A stretch of DNA of 9,394 nt. Source: Alcaligenaceae bacterium. GTDB lineage: Bacteria > Pseudomonadota > Gammaproteobacteria > Burkholderiales > Burkholderiaceae. The stretch is taken from the NCBI GenBank assembly GCA_947372575.1, contig CANBUF010000050.1, positions 1 to 9,394 on the forward strand, in the 5' to 3' direction. Shown piece after piece: positions 1 to 7,327 of the stretch (positions within the stretch are counted from its first letter, which is position 1; every line of letters starts with the position of its first letter). The notes below the pieces were generated by a model that was not told the DNA's origin, did not search any database, and saw only the letters and a program-made list of their open reading frames with translations. The position numbers and the translations under genes were made by a program.

Positions 1-308
1 GCGGCCATTACAAAGGTCAGAAACAGATCTGGTTTTTGCTGCGCATGGTTGGGCGTGATGCGGATGTCTGCCTGCGTGCGACACCTCATCCAGAGTTTGA
101 TGCCTGGCGCTGGAGCCCTTATTGGGTCTCGCTTGAGGCTGTCATTGACTTTAAGCGCGAGGTATACACCCTTGCGCTCAATGAATTGGCGCCCCTGATT
201 TTCAGGCGTTTGAATGAAACCCGTTTTTTACGCCGTGGTACCCATGACGAAACCAATACACAAGGATTTCAGCAGGGTGTTGACCCGAGCGTGCGTCCGC
301 AGACCTGA
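1..308 (+). CDS. rppH: RNA pyrophosphohydrolase RppH, C-terminal part (5' end outside window)
   Basis: This is the last 101 codons of a reading frame that is open from the left edge (first full codon at 3) to a TGA at 306-308. RppH is a Nudix hydrolase that removes pyrophosphate from the 5' triphosphate end of mRNAs and so starts RNase E-dependent decay in the cytoplasm. The visible part begins with GQKQIWFLL and continues with PEFDAWRW, a SPYW segment and DFKREVY, the signature of the RppH C-terminal half (E. coli has GQKQRWFLL, PEFDGWRW and FKRDVY). The catalytic Nudix box lies before the window and cannot be checked. The ATG at 36 is internal and not the true start. After the conserved part there is a polar tail of about 30 residues, as is common in this family. 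The family call is secure; whether the enzyme is intact cannot be seen here. Confidence 0.9.
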   Translation, partial: GHYKGQKQIWFLLRMVGRDADVCLRATPHPEFDAWRWSPYWVSLEAVIDFKREVYTLALNELAPLIFRRLNETRFLRRGTHDETNTQGFQQGVDPSVRPQT

Positions 309-310
309 AA

Positions 311-421
311 CGTTCACTATCAGCATTCGTTCAGTAGAAGCATTCGTTCAGTAGTAGCATTCGTTCAGTAGCAGGACTCTTTCAGTAGCAGCATTCAGTA
401 GCAGTATTCATTCAGTAGCAG
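311..421. repeat. 17-bp tandem repeat array, about six units
   Basis: Direct tandem units of consensus CATTCGTTCAGTAGCAG start two bases after the rppH stop codon. Units are at 324-340, 341-357, 358-374, 375-391, 392-404 (four bases deleted) and 405-421; a degenerate partial unit occupies 311-323. The three first full units differ by single bases, and the fourth starts with a diverged GACTC. Because the unit is not a multiple of three and follows a stop, it is non-coding. It lies between rppH and the shared terminator, so it would be in the 3' untranslated region of rppH mRNA. No function is recognised; it looks like a slipped-strand (VNTR-type) expansion. Confidence 0.9.
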
Positions 422-425
422 TATT

Positions 426-463
426 AAAAAAAGGGCAGTGCTATCAAGTAGCACTGCCCTTTT
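426..463. terminator. Bidirectional rho-independent terminator
   Basis: A perfect 15-bp inverted repeat (429-443 and 449-463) surrounds a 5-base loop TCAAG. The stem core is GGGCAGTGCTA, flanked by an A run on the left (426-432) and a T run on the right (460-463). On either strand the transcript therefore has a GC-rich stem followed by U residues; the minus strand has the longer U tract. It sits between the convergent rppH (+) and the dehydrogenase gene (-), ending both transcripts. Confidence 0.92.
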
Positions 464-483
464 GACTTGCTGCATTCGAGCTA

Positions 484-1386
484 TTATTTCAGGCGTTTGA
501 TCAAGCTGGAAGTATCCCAGCGAGATCCACCCATTTTTTGTACATCCGCATAAAACTGATCGACTAAGGCGGTCACAGGAACGCGAGCCCCATTGCGACG
601 TGACTCGTCAATGACGAGACTCAGATCCTTGCGCATCCAGTCTACGGCAAAGCCAAAATCAAACTTGTCATCCACCATGGTTGCGCCACGGTTTTCCATT
701 TGCCAGCTTTGAGCCGCGCCTTTGTTGATGACATCAAGCACCTGCTTCATATCAAGTCCGGCAGCCTGACCGAAGGCAATGCCCTCAGACAATGCTTGCA
801 CCAGGCCAGCGATACAGATCTGGTTGACCATTTTTGCAAGCTGACCCGCTCCAACAGGGCCGACCAGGGTGACCGCACGTGCCATGACTGCAATGACGTC
901 ACGTACTGCTTCAAAGTCCTGTGCATCACCGCCACACATCACTGTCAGCATGCCGTTGACTGCACCTGCCTGTCCACCCGAAACCGGTGCGTCAATAAAA
1001 CGCAAGGATTGTTGCGTGGCAAGCGCATGCAATTCACGTGCAACCGAAGCAGAAGCTGTTGTATGGTCGACGTACGTTGCACCCGCATGCATACCTGCAA
1101 AGGCACCATCATCGCCTAGCACGATGCTTCTTAAATCATCATCGTTGCCAACACATGAAAAAACAATCTCAGCACCAAGCGCCGCCTCGCGAGGAGTAGG
1201 CGCCGCGTGCCCACCGAACTCGCTGACCCACGCCTGGGCTTTCTGGGGTGTACGGTTGTACACCGTGACCTGATGGCCGGCCTTGGCAAGGTGACCTGCC
1301 ATGGCCAGTCCCATCACACCCAGGCCGAGGAACGCGACCTTGCGAGGTGTGGAGGGCTCATACGTCTTAGCGTTGATGCTGGCCAT
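484..1386 (-). CDS. NAD(P)-dependent beta-hydroxyacid dehydrogenase (3-hydroxyisobutyrate dehydrogenase / tartronate semialdehyde reductase family)
   Basis: The 300-residue product is a cytosolic oxidoreductase of the 3-hydroxyisobutyrate dehydrogenase superfamily (GarR/GlxR/MmsB type), which reversibly oxidises short beta-hydroxy acids to semialdehydes. An N-terminal Rossmann fold has GLGVMG at residues 21-26, followed by the YNRT segment at 43-46; the Arg there often indicates NADP(H) preference. The substrate-binding motif DAPVSGG is at 132-138, and the catalytic Lys185 lies in GAGQLAKMVNQ (179-189), with the conserved Asn188. The length is typical. I chose the ATG at 1386: it is 4 bases after the tctA stop, has a purine-rich GAAGAGAG upstream, and places the Rossmann strand 16 residues in. 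A longer frame to 1449 would overlap tctA by 59 bases. Last gene of the tctB-tctA operon, so it probably acts on the imported carboxylate or a product of it. The exact substrate cannot be told from sequence; names such as 2-hydroxy-3-oxopropionate reductase are equally possible. Confidence 0.88.
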   Translation of the reverse strand: MASINAKTYEPSTPRKVAFLGLGVMGLAMAGHLAKAGHQVTVYNRTPQKAQAWVSEFGGHAAPTPREAALGAEIVFSCVGNDDDLRSIVLGDDGAFAGMHAGATYVDHTTASASVARELHALATQQSLRFIDAPVSGGQAGAVNGMLTVMCGGDAQDFEAVRDVIAVMARAVTLVGPVGAGQLAKMVNQICIAGLVQALSEGIAFGQAAGLDMKQVLDVINKGAAQSWQMENRGATMVDDKFDFGFAVDWMRKDLSLVIDESRRNGARVPVTALVDQFYADVQKMGGSRWDTSSLIKRLK

Positions 1387-1390
1387 GTGA

Positions 1391-2896
1391 TTAACTCTCT
1401 TCGACGAAGGCTTCTTCGCGTTTTTTCGAGATAGACGGCAACATGACAACGATCACCAGTAGCAATGCAACAGCCAATAGTGAGGCAGACAGTCCACGAT
1501 CCAGGAAGGTCATGTAGTTACCACGTGACAGCAGCAGGGCGCGACGGAAGTTTTCTTCCATCATTGGACCCAGCACCAGGCCGAGCATCAGAGGCGCGCC
1601 TTCGCATTTGAGTTTGCTCCACAGGTAGCCGATGACGCCAAAGGATGCTGTAGTGAAAATATCAAACGTGTTGTAGTTCAGTGAATACACACCAATCGTA
1701 CAAAACACCAGAATCGCAGGGAACAAAATACGGTAAGGTACTTTGAGCAGTTTGACCCAGATACCAACCAGCGGCAGGTTCAGAACCACGAGCATCAGGT
1801 TACCAATCCACATTGATGCGATCAGGCCCCAGAACAGCTGTGGGTGGCTTGTCATCACCTGAGGACCAGGCTGAATGTTATGAATCGTCATGGCACCGAC
1901 CATCAGCGCCATCACAGCGTTACCTGGAATACCAAGTGTCAGCAGCGGGATGAAGGAAGTCTGTGCACCAGCATTGTTTGCGGCTTCAGGGCCAGCCACA
2001 CCAGCAGGGTGACCTTTACCGAAACGCTCAGGATGTCTGGAGATTTTCTTCTCAAGCGTGTAGGACGCAAATGATGACAGAACAGCACCACCGCCTGGCA
2101 GAATTCCCAGAATCGAACCCAATGCTGTACCACGAACAGCAGCAGGCCATGACTCTTTGAATTCTTGTTTGTTTGGATAGAGTGAACCCATGGTTCCCGA
2201 GAGATCCACGCGATTTTCTTTTTGCTCGAGGTTGGTCATGATTTCGGCAAAACCGAACACACCCATGGCGACGATTGCAAAGTCCAGACCGTCTTGCAGC
2301 TCAGGAATACCAAAGTCAAAACGGGCAACACCGGAGTTCACATCCGTGCCAACCATACCTAGCAGCAAGCCTAGCAAGATCATGCAAATTGCCTTGATCA
2401 GTGAGCCAGAAGCCAGAACCACCGCACCAACCAGGCCGAGCACCATCAGAGAGAAATACTCCGCAGGGCCAAACTTGAATGCAACTTCTGCGAGTGGTGC
2501 TGCAAACGCAGCCAGCAGCAATGTCGCAACGGTACCTGCAAAAAACGATGCCAAACCAGCGATAGCCAATGCAGCGCCCGCTCGTCCGTTTTTCGCCATA
2601 GCGTGCCCATCTAGGGTCGTCACCACCGAGGAAGTCTCACCTGGCAGGTTGACCAGAATGGCGGTCGTTGAACCACCATACTGTGCACCGTAATAAATAC
2701 CGGCCAACATGATCAGGCCGGCAATTGGAGGCAACACATAGGTAATTGGCAACAGCATGGCGATCGTAGGCACAGGGCCCAGACCAGGTAAAACACCAAC
2801 CAAGGTTCCAAGCAAGCAACCCATTAAAGCGTAAAACAGGTTTTCGGGTGTGAACGCAACACCGAAACCCATGATCAAGTTATTAATTAAGTCCAT
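1391..2896 (-). CDS. tctA: Tripartite tricarboxylate transporter, large membrane subunit TctA
   Basis: The 501-residue product is the large integral membrane subunit of a TTT-family secondary transporter, which with TctB and a periplasmic TctC protein takes up carboxylates such as citrate using an ion gradient. It is almost entirely hydrophobic, with about 12 membrane segments. The two internally related halves carry the family motifs: GVLPGLGP at 34-41 in the first half and a matching GILPGGGA in the second. YGGSTTAILVNLPGE (73-87) and the second-half LTLGIPGN are equally typical. The length matches the family (about 500). The ATG at 2896 has an AAGGAG ribosome-binding site that begins in the tctB stop codon (TAAGGAG), 13 bases after tctB, so the two are translationally close. 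The dehydrogenase gene follows after 4 bases. Substrate cannot be assigned, because specificity lies mostly in TctC, which is not here. Confidence 0.95.
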   Translation of the reverse strand: MDLINNLIMGFGVAFTPENLFYALMGCLLGTLVGVLPGLGPVPTIAMLLPITYVLPPIAGLIMLAGIYYGAQYGGSTTAILVNLPGETSSVVTTLDGHAMAKNGRAGAALAIAGLASFFAGTVATLLLAAFAAPLAEVAFKFGPAEYFSLMVLGLVGAVVLASGSLIKAICMILLGLLLGMVGTDVNSGVARFDFGIPELQDGLDFAIVAMGVFGFAEIMTNLEQKENRVDLSGTMGSLYPNKQEFKESWPAAVRGTALGSILGILPGGGAVLSSFASYTLEKKISRHPERFGKGHPAGVAGPEAANNAGAQTSFIPLLTLGIPGNAVMALMVGAMTIHNIQPGPQVMTSHPQLFWGLIASMWIGNLMLVVLNLPLVGIWVKLLKVPYRILFPAILVFCTIGVYSLNYNTFDIFTTASFGVIGYLWSKLKCEGAPLMLGLVLGPMMEENFRRALLLSRGNYMTFLDRGLSASLLAVALLLVIVVMLPSISKKREEAFVEES

Positions 2897-2909
2897 GTCA
2901 GCAATCTCC

Positions 2910-3374
2910 TTAGTTCAGGCCGAGAAATGATGGCCAGATTGGGAATACCAACCCCAGACCTTTAACAAAAGATACCCAGCAAAGCAGCGTCAGAAACGCA
3001 GCATTCATCAGGGACACCTTCCAGCTGTGCTCATGACTTGCCAGGCTGCTGACAGCGACAAGAATAAACAGAGAAATCACCATGCCCAGTGGGCGCAGGG
3101 TAAAGCCGAACAGGACGATCGCGCCAACAATAATCGCAAGGATTTTGAAGTCAAAACGCTCAACCTCTGTTTCTTCCGTGGACTTGCGCAATGAGCCAAG
3201 GAGAATCACGAAGCCGAGGATAGCCATCACTACCCCCAGCCAATGTGGAAAGTAGCCAGGTCCCATCCGGGCGGCTGTACCCATTGAATAGCTGGTGGCC
3301 TTTAAGGCAAATCCCAGTCCAAGCAGGATGAACATCACCCCTGACCAGAAATCCTGTTTATTTCTAAGCTGCAT
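2910..3374 (-). CDS. tctB: Tripartite tricarboxylate transporter, small membrane subunit TctB
   Basis: The 154-residue product is the small, poorly conserved membrane subunit of the TTT transporter. It starts with a DFWSG segment (8-12) and a first membrane helix to about residue 27, then the family hallmark GTAARMGPGYFP at 32-43. Further hydrophobic segments fall at about 45-62, 76-93, 95-111 and 117-137; a charged stretch (STEETEVERFD, about 64-75) follows the second helix. Length is normal for TctB. The ATG at 3374 has AAGGAG nine bases upstream, a good ribosome-binding site. It is the first gene of the operon; in many bacteria tctC precedes tctB, but here the next gene upstream is divergent and unrelated. 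Probably transcribed from the intergenic region to its right. Confidence 0.9.
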   Translation of the reverse strand: MQLRNKQDFWSGVMFILLGLGFALKATSYSMGTAARMGPGYFPHWLGVVMAILGFVILLGSLRKSTEETEVERFDFKILAIIVGAIVLFGFTLRPLGMVISLFILVAVSSLASHEHSWKVSLMNAAFLTLLCWVSFVKGLGLVFPIWPSFLGLN

Positions 3375-3408
3375 GGTAAGTAGCTCCTTGACTGCGCTGC
3401 TAATAGTT

Positions 3409-3497
3409 TTGATAAAAATGAAACGTTCGGCACCCCAAAAGTGACGCCTTGGTTTTGCAACTTCATTGTGATGATATTTTTATCAATGAAGCAGCAA
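3409..3497 (-). promoter_or_regulatory. Two overlapping inverted repeats upstream of tctB
   Basis: The first dyad is an 11-bp perfect inverted repeat, TTGATAAAAAT at 3409-3419 and ATTTTTATCAA at 3476-3486. The second is a 14-bp dyad with 12 matches, TTGCAACTTCATTG at 3455-3468 and CAATGAAGCAGCAA at 3484-3497, with a 15-base spacer. The two share bases 3484-3486 and lie 35-123 bases upstream of the tctB start. They could be operator sites for a regulator of the carboxylate-uptake operon, or hairpins in a long mRNA leader. No regulator gene is next to them, and I cannot pick a convincing -35/-10 pair on the minus strand. The palindromes are seen; the regulatory role is inferred. Confidence 0.45.
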
Positions 3498-3729
3498 GGA
3501 CTGCATGGTAATTGAGTAAAGCCCCAAAGCAAACCCTGAACTAACCCATAAGGAGTGGGGTTTTCCCTAGAGAAATGCAGAAAAGTTCAGGAATAGACCT
3601 TACACGAGCCTTTCATCGTCAAAATGGTGCGCATTCGACTGTAGGTTTTTATGCTTCCTGAACGTTAGCTTACAAAAATTCAAGTGCAACACTAGTTACG
3701 AATAAACATTTTTGCTTTACGATAGCAAC
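3498..3729. other. Gene-free stretch between tctB dyads and the zapA operon
   Basis: No believable gene is present on either strand. The segment must hold the promoters of the zapB-like/zapA unit (+) and perhaps of tctB (-). A possible but weak sigma70 pair for the plus strand is TTCAAG (3679-3684) and ATAAAC (3702-3707), neither close to consensus. A short 5-bp stem (AACCC/GGGTT, 3543-3562) followed by T residues is too weak to call a terminator. Confidence 0.5.
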
Positions 3730-4143
3730 ATGTTAGAAGACCTCGATCAATTATCCGAACGCTTGACCGCGCTGGTTGCACATACGCAGCAACTTGCCGC
3801 TGACCGTCAGGCCCTGCAGACCCGCCTGAATCAGGTAGAGTCAGAGCGCGATGCTTTGGCTGCTCAACTCGATCACGAAGGTGCGCACGCAAAGCTGCTA
3901 CGCACTAAAGTTCAGTCTTACGAATCCGAAATTGAAGGTTTGCGTACCCAATCTTCAGCCAAGCATGCTGTGTTGCAAGGTTCGCTGGACTTGTTTAAAC
4001 AAGAGCAATCTACCCTCCAGGCTCAGCTTGACGAGCGTGATCACGAAGTCACGGCGTTGCGCGCCGCCACCATTCAAGCAAAAGAGCGTATTGATGCAGT
4101 GCTTGAGCGATTACCCGGTGCGCAGCCTCAGGAGCAAAGCTAA
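3730..4143 (+). CDS. Coiled-coil protein encoded with ZapA (ZapB-like / TIGR02449-like)
   Basis: The 137-residue product is almost wholly predicted coiled coil. From residue 1 to about 122 it shows heptad-like spacing of Leu/Ala with charged residues (LDQLSERLTAL, QLAADRQAL and similar) and no Cys, membrane span or signal peptide. The gene ends in TAATG, so its stop overlaps the zapA start by one base; tight translational coupling suggests a joint role in Z-ring assembly. Short coiled-coil proteins next to zapA are common in proteobacteria (TIGR02449-type, about 65-75 residues, and the ZapB idea of a ZapA-binding coiled coil), but this one is about twice as long. I chose the ATG at 3730; a TTG at 3712 in frame would add six residues, and neither has a clear ribosome-binding site. 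No domain beyond coiled coil is recognisable, so function is inferred from position. Confidence 0.75.
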   Translation: MLEDLDQLSERLTALVAHTQQLAADRQALQTRLNQVESERDALAAQLDHEGAHAKLLRTKVQSYESEIEGLRTQSSAKHAVLQGSLDLFKQEQSTLQAQLDERDHEVTALRAATIQAKERIDAVLERLPGAQPQEQS

Positions 4144-4451
4144 TGGAACGCGTTGATATTTCTATTTTGGGGCGTGAGTATTCTCTGTCTTGTCCCGCCG
4201 AAGAAAAGGCAGCACTGACTGCTGCTGTTCAGCATGTCAGTCAGCTCGCGGGACGCATTCAGGGATCGGGTAAGGTGTCAGGCAACGAGCGTATTGCTGT
4301 GATGGCCGCGATCCAGATCGCTGTTGAGCTTTTATCCATGCGCGCACCAGACGGTCCGCTAGGCGGGTTGGCGGTTGGTGACTTCAAGCGTAGAATGGAC
4401 ACATTGAATGCGATTCTAGACTCGGCACTGCCGAAAGCTTCGCAGCATTGA
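4143..4451 (+). CDS. zapA: Cell division protein ZapA
   Basis: The 102-residue product matches ZapA, a cytoplasmic protein that binds FtsZ and cross-links its filaments at the division septum. The N-terminal globular part has VDISILGREYSLSCP (4-18), the usual first strand and GREY turn. The hallmark GNERIAVMAAIQIAVELL lies at 47-64, starting the helix that forms the dimer and tetramer coiled coil. The C-terminal coiled coil runs to about residue 95. The ATG overlaps the stop of the coiled-coil gene (TAATG), and AGGAG at 4130-4134 gives a good ribosome-binding site 8 bases upstream. The 6S RNA gene follows within about 15 bases, the arrangement found in many proteobacteria, and supports the call. 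Confidence 0.95.
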   Translation: MERVDISILGREYSLSCPAEEKAALTAAVQHVSQLAGRIQGSGKVSGNERIAVMAAIQIAVELLSMRAPDGPLGGLAVGDFKRRMDTLNAILDSALPKASQH

Positions 4452-4462
4452 ATTTAAAGTTT

Positions 4463-4641
4463 GTCCCTGCTGTGTTCGTGATGGTCAAATATTCTCAGAA
4501 CCAATGCTTATGGCATACATAGGTTGCGGGATAGCTAGGTGGGTGTGCGTGCCTCTCGCAGATGCGCTCAAAGCCAGCAGATCGCGGCCAACTTGAACTT
4601 ACGGTTCGAGATGCCGGCCTATACGGCACAAGCGGGGCATT
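4463..4641 (+). ncRNA. ssrS: 6S RNA
   Basis: 6S RNA mimics an open promoter and binds sigma70-RNA polymerase, holding it inactive in stationary phase. The evidence is position directly after zapA, a length near 180 nt, and structure. The ends pair in a closing stem: CCCTGC (4465-4470) with GCGGGG (4632-4637), extended by GTG with CAC. The 3' arm has the typical small hairpin CTTGAAC/GTTCGAG (4592-4598, 4604-4610), like the CCUUGAA hairpin of E. coli 6S RNA. A 5' segment TGTTCGTGATGGTC also resembles the E. coli 5' arm. The exact ends are estimates (a few bases either way). A possible -10 box TAAAGT (4455-4460) lies just upstream at the zapA stop; the upstream -35 is unclear, so processing from a zapA transcript is also possible. 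A rho-independent terminator follows within ten bases. Confidence 0.88.
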
Positions 4642-4647
4642 TATCAG

Positions 4648-4685
4648 ACGGGTTTGCATCTTTAGAGATGCGAGCCCGTTTTTTA
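4648..4685 (+). terminator. Rho-independent terminator after 6S RNA
   Basis: A 13-bp stem with two G-U wobbles (4648-4660 with 4667-4679, ACGGGTTTGCATC pairing with GATGCGAGCCCGT) has a 6-base loop TTTAGA and is followed by a run of T (4679-4684). It ends the zapA/6S transcription unit before the convergent lgt gene. The left flank is not a clean A run, so it is not obviously bidirectional. Between it and the lgt stop (4686-4763) I see only short AT-rich palindromes such as CGAAATAAATTTCG at 4730-4743, and no clear lgt terminator. Confidence 0.88.
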
Positions 4686-4763
4686 TGTGACGTCAACCGA
4701 AAAATTTCATTTCACCAGCACGCGTGTGCCGAAATAAATTTCGCTTGTTGCATTCATATGCCT

Positions 4764-5549
4764 TCAGGTACGCGGGTGTCGCGCTGAAAACCAAAAGAGC
4801 ACAATGCCCGCAACGATCATGGGCAGCGAAAGCCATTGACCCATGGATAGTCCCGCAGTCAGTAAGCCAAGGAAGTCATCAGGTTCGCGTGCGAATTCTG
4901 CAACAAAGCGAAAAAAGCCATACCCAACCAAAAAAATTGCACTGACTTGACCCGTCGGGCGTGGCTTGTTGGCAAACCACCACATCAGGATAAAAAGCAG
5001 CAGACCTTCGAGCCCCAACTGATAAAGCTGGGAGGGGTGTCGCGCGATGCCGTCACCGCTCTGGGGAAAGACCATTGCCCAGGCAAGCGTGCTGGGGCGT
5101 CCCCACAGCTCACCATTGATAAAATTCCCCATACGGCCTGCTGCAAGCCCCAGTGGAATCAGCGGGGCGACAAAATCGCTGACTTCAAACCATTTGTAGC
5201 CACGGGATCGCGCCAGCCAGGTAATCATGAGCAAAACCCCCAGCAAGCCGCCATGAAAAGACATGCCGCCTTCCCAGAGATAAAAAATCTCAGTGGGGTG
5301 TGATGCGTAATAAAGTGGCTTGTAAAAAATAACATAGCCAAGCCGTCCACCCGCAATGACGCCGAGCACGCCATAAAAGATGATGTCTTCGAGGTCTTTT
5401 AGTGTCAACCGGGTTTTTTTGTGCGCAATACGCCACCGACCAAGCAGCCATGCTGAAGCAAACGCCAGCAGGTACATCAGTCCATACCAGTGAATTGCCA
5501 CGGGGCCAAGACGCAGCGCGATCGGATCAAAATGTGGAAATTGAAGCAT
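4764..5549 (-). CDS. lgt: Prolipoprotein diacylglyceryl transferase Lgt
   Basis: The 261-residue inner-membrane enzyme transfers diacylglycerol from phosphatidylglycerol to the lipobox cysteine of prolipoproteins, the first step of lipoprotein maturation. Seven membrane segments are expected and visible. Family motifs are [12 protein letters not shown] (19-30), SFHGGLLG (97-104, with His99 equivalent to E. coli His103), and the Lgt signature [16 protein letters not shown] (138-153, with Arg139 equivalent to the essential Arg143). [11 protein letters not shown] (214-224) near the C-terminus contains the Arg of the other essential position. I chose the ATG at 5549 because [12 protein letters not shown] is the usual N-terminus of betaproteobacterial Lgt. 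An upstream in-frame ATG at 5597 would add 16 atypical residues. Neither has a strong ribosome-binding site. The gene is convergent with 6S RNA and divergent from ilvD. Confidence 0.95.
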   Translation of the reverse strand: MLQFPHFDPIALRLGPVAIHWYGLMYLLAFASAWLLGRWRIAHKKTRLTLKDLEDIIFYGVLGVIAGGRLGYVIFYKPLYYASHPTEIFYLWEGGMSFHGGLLGVLLMITWLARSRGYKWFEVSDFVAPLIPLGLAAGRMGNFINGELWGRPSTLAWAMVFPQSGDGIARHPSQLYQLGLEGLLLFILMWWFANKPRPTGQVSAIFLVGYGFFRFVAEFAREPDDFLGLLTAGLSMGQWLSLPMIVAGIVLFWFSARHPRT

Positions 5550-5586
5550 CACAAGCCATGATTTAAAAGATGTCCGATAATAACCC

Positions 5587-5615
5587 TTGAAATTCATACT
5601 TCGCTATCTTTAACT
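5587..5615 (+). promoter_or_regulatory. Possible sigma70 promoter of ilvD
   Basis: TTGAAA (5587-5592) is followed after 17 bases by TTAACT (5610-5615). The -35 is close to consensus (5 of 6), the -10 is poor (3 of 6). If used, the start would be near 5622 and the leader about 20 bases, so there is no room for a leader-peptide attenuator before ilvD. Tentative. Confidence 0.3.
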
Positions 5616-5641
5616 TGTGAATCCTTACTGGGTATTTAGTC

Positions 5642-7327
5642 ATGGCAAATAACGATCGTTCAAAGCATATTACCGAAGGCATTACTCGCGCACCCAACCG
5701 TTCGATGTACTACGGAATGGGTTATCAGGAGTCGGATTTTGAGAATCCGATGATTGGTGTGGCCAATGGCCATTCAACCATTACTCCTTGCAATAGTGGT
5801 CTGCAGCCTTTGGCTGATGCAGCGGTCGTTGCGATTCGCGAAGCCAAGGCCAATCCTCAGATTTTCGGAACCCCCACCATTTCTGATGGTATGTCGATGG
5901 GCACCGAGGGCATGAAATACTCGCTCGTATCGCGTGAAGTGATTGCCGACTGCATCGAGACTGCGGTGCAAGGGCAGTGGATGGATGGCGTGGTTGTCGT
6001 AGGTGGATGTGATAAGAATATGCCTGGTGGCATGATTGGTATTGCCCGCTGCAACGTACCCGGCATTTATGTCTACGGTGGCACGATCAAGCCCGGCTCC
6101 TACAAAGGCAAGGATTTGAATATTGTTTCAGTGTTCGAGGCTGTGGGTGAATTCACCATGGGTCGCATGAGCACTGAAGACTTCAAGGCCATCGAACAAA
6201 AAGCAATTCCGGGTTCTGGATCCTGTGGTGGCATGTATAGCGCCAATACAATGAGCTCTGCCTTTGAAGCTATGGGTATGGCCCTGCCATATTCGAGCAC
6301 CGTAGCCAACGAAGATGGCGCCGCGATTGCTAATGCTGCTGAGTCTGCCCGCGTGTTGGTCGATGCTGTGCGCAATGGTCGCCGCCCACGCGACATCATT
6401 ACGCGTCAGTCACTCGAAAACGCAGTGTCCGTCATCATGGCGATCGGTGGCTCCACCAACGCAGTGCTGCATTTTCTGGCGATCGCACACGCTGCCGAGG
6501 TGCCATGGACAATTGATGACTTTGAGCGTGTCCGTCAGCGCGTGCCAGTTTTGTGTGACCTAAAACCTTCAGGCCAGTTCCTGACCGTTGATCTGCACCG
6601 TGCAGGCGGTGTGCCGCAGGTCATGAAGATCCTCTTGAATGCTGGTCTGCTGCATGGTGAGTGCATGACGATCTCCGGCAAGACGATCGCCGAAGTACTC
6701 AAAGATGTTCCGGACCAACCGCCAGCTAATCAGCAGGTCATCCGTACCATCGATAAAGCACTCTACGCTCAAGGCCATCTTGCGATTCTGAAGGGAAACC
6801 TTTCTCCAGAAGGCGCTGTTGCCAAGATCACCGGCCTTAAAAACCCAGTGATTACGGGCCCTGCACGCGTATATGACTCCGAAGATGATGCAATGAAAGC
6901 TATTATGGATCGTCAGATTCAGCATGGTGATGTACTGATCATTCGCTATGAGGGCCCTAAAGGCGGGCCAGGCATGCGTGAAATGCTTGCGCCAACCTCG
7001 GCACTGGTTGGGCAGGGCTTGGGCGAAACCGTTGGCCTGATTACAGATGGTCGTTTCTCCGGCGGTACCTGGGGCATGGTTGTTGGACACGTCTCACCGG
7101 AGGCCTACGTCGGCGGTTTGATTGGTCTGATTAAAGAAGGTGACTCAGTCACGATTGATGCGCATAAGCTGCTGTTGCAACTGAATGTGCCAGAGGACGA
7201 GATTGAGCAGCGCCGCAAATTGTGGAAGCAGCCTGCACCTCGTTACACACGCGGCGTATTAGCTAAGTTCGGACATTTGGCCAGTACAGCCAGTCGTGGA
7301 GCAGTCACGGATGCCTTTGACGAGTAA
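5642..7327 (+). CDS. ilvD: Dihydroxy-acid dehydratase IlvD
   Basis: The 561-residue enzyme dehydrates 2,3-dihydroxy-isovalerate and 2,3-dihydroxy-3-methylvalerate to the 2-keto acids that precede valine (and leucine) and isoleucine, in the cytoplasm. The three cluster cysteines are Cys50 (TITPCNSG), Cys123 ([10 protein letters not shown]) and Cys195 ([14 protein letters not shown]). The DKN after Cys123 includes Lys125, the expected metal-binding lysine. The catalytic serine is Ser473 in [10 protein letters not shown]. The length and short N-terminus fit the roughly 560-residue branch that carries a stable [2Fe-2S] cluster in the studied members, unlike the 616-residue E. coli enzyme with a [4Fe-4S] cluster; the cluster type here is inferred from this resemblance. 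The start at 5642 is the only sensible one, with a weak upstream GGTATTT as ribosome-binding site. The cytochrome gene overlaps its last 17 bases, so the two are probably cotranscribed. Confidence 0.97.
   Translation: MANNDRSKHITEGITRAPNRSMYYGMGYQESDFENPMIGVANGHSTITPCNSGLQPLADAAVVAIREAKANPQIFGTPTISDGMSMGTEGMKYSLVSREVIADCIETAVQGQWMDGVVVVGGCDKNMPGGMIGIARCNVPGIYVYGGTIKPGSYKGKDLNIVSVFEAVGEFTMGRMSTEDFKAIEQKAIPGSGSCGGMYSANTMSSAFEAMGMALPYSSTVANEDGAAIANAAESARVLVDAVRNGRRPRDIITRQSLENAVSVIMAIGGSTNAVLHFLAIAHAAEVPWTIDDFERVRQRVPVLCDLKPSGQFLTVDLHRAGGVPQVMKILLNAGLLHGECMTISGKTIAEVLKDVPDQPPANQQVIRTIDKALYAQGHLAILKGNLSPEGAVAKITGLKNPVITGPARVYDSEDDAMKAIMDRQIQHGDVLIIRYEGPKGGPGMREMLAPTSALVGQGLGETVGLITDGRFSGGTWGMVVGHVSPEAYVGGLIGLIKEGDSVTIDAHKLLLQLNVPEDEIEQRRKLWKQPAPRYTRGVLAKFGHLASTASRGAVTDAFDE

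Noticed and set aside
311..421. CRISPR-like array
   Set aside because: Units are contiguous 17-bp repeats with no unique spacers and no cas genes nearby.
3335..3532. Minus-strand 65-codon frame across the tctB start and the dyads
   Set aside because: No ribosome-binding site, overlaps tctB out of frame, composition unlike a protein; better explained as leader sequence.
3543..3562. Small AACCC/GGGTT stem with trailing T run as a terminator
   Set aside because: Only 5 bp with a 10-base loop, and no plus-strand gene ends there.
4539..4787. Plus-strand 82-codon open frame over the 6S RNA and its terminator
   Set aside because: It lies within the 6S RNA structure, crosses the terminator hairpin and overlaps the lgt 3' end; no ribosome-binding site and no family resemblance.
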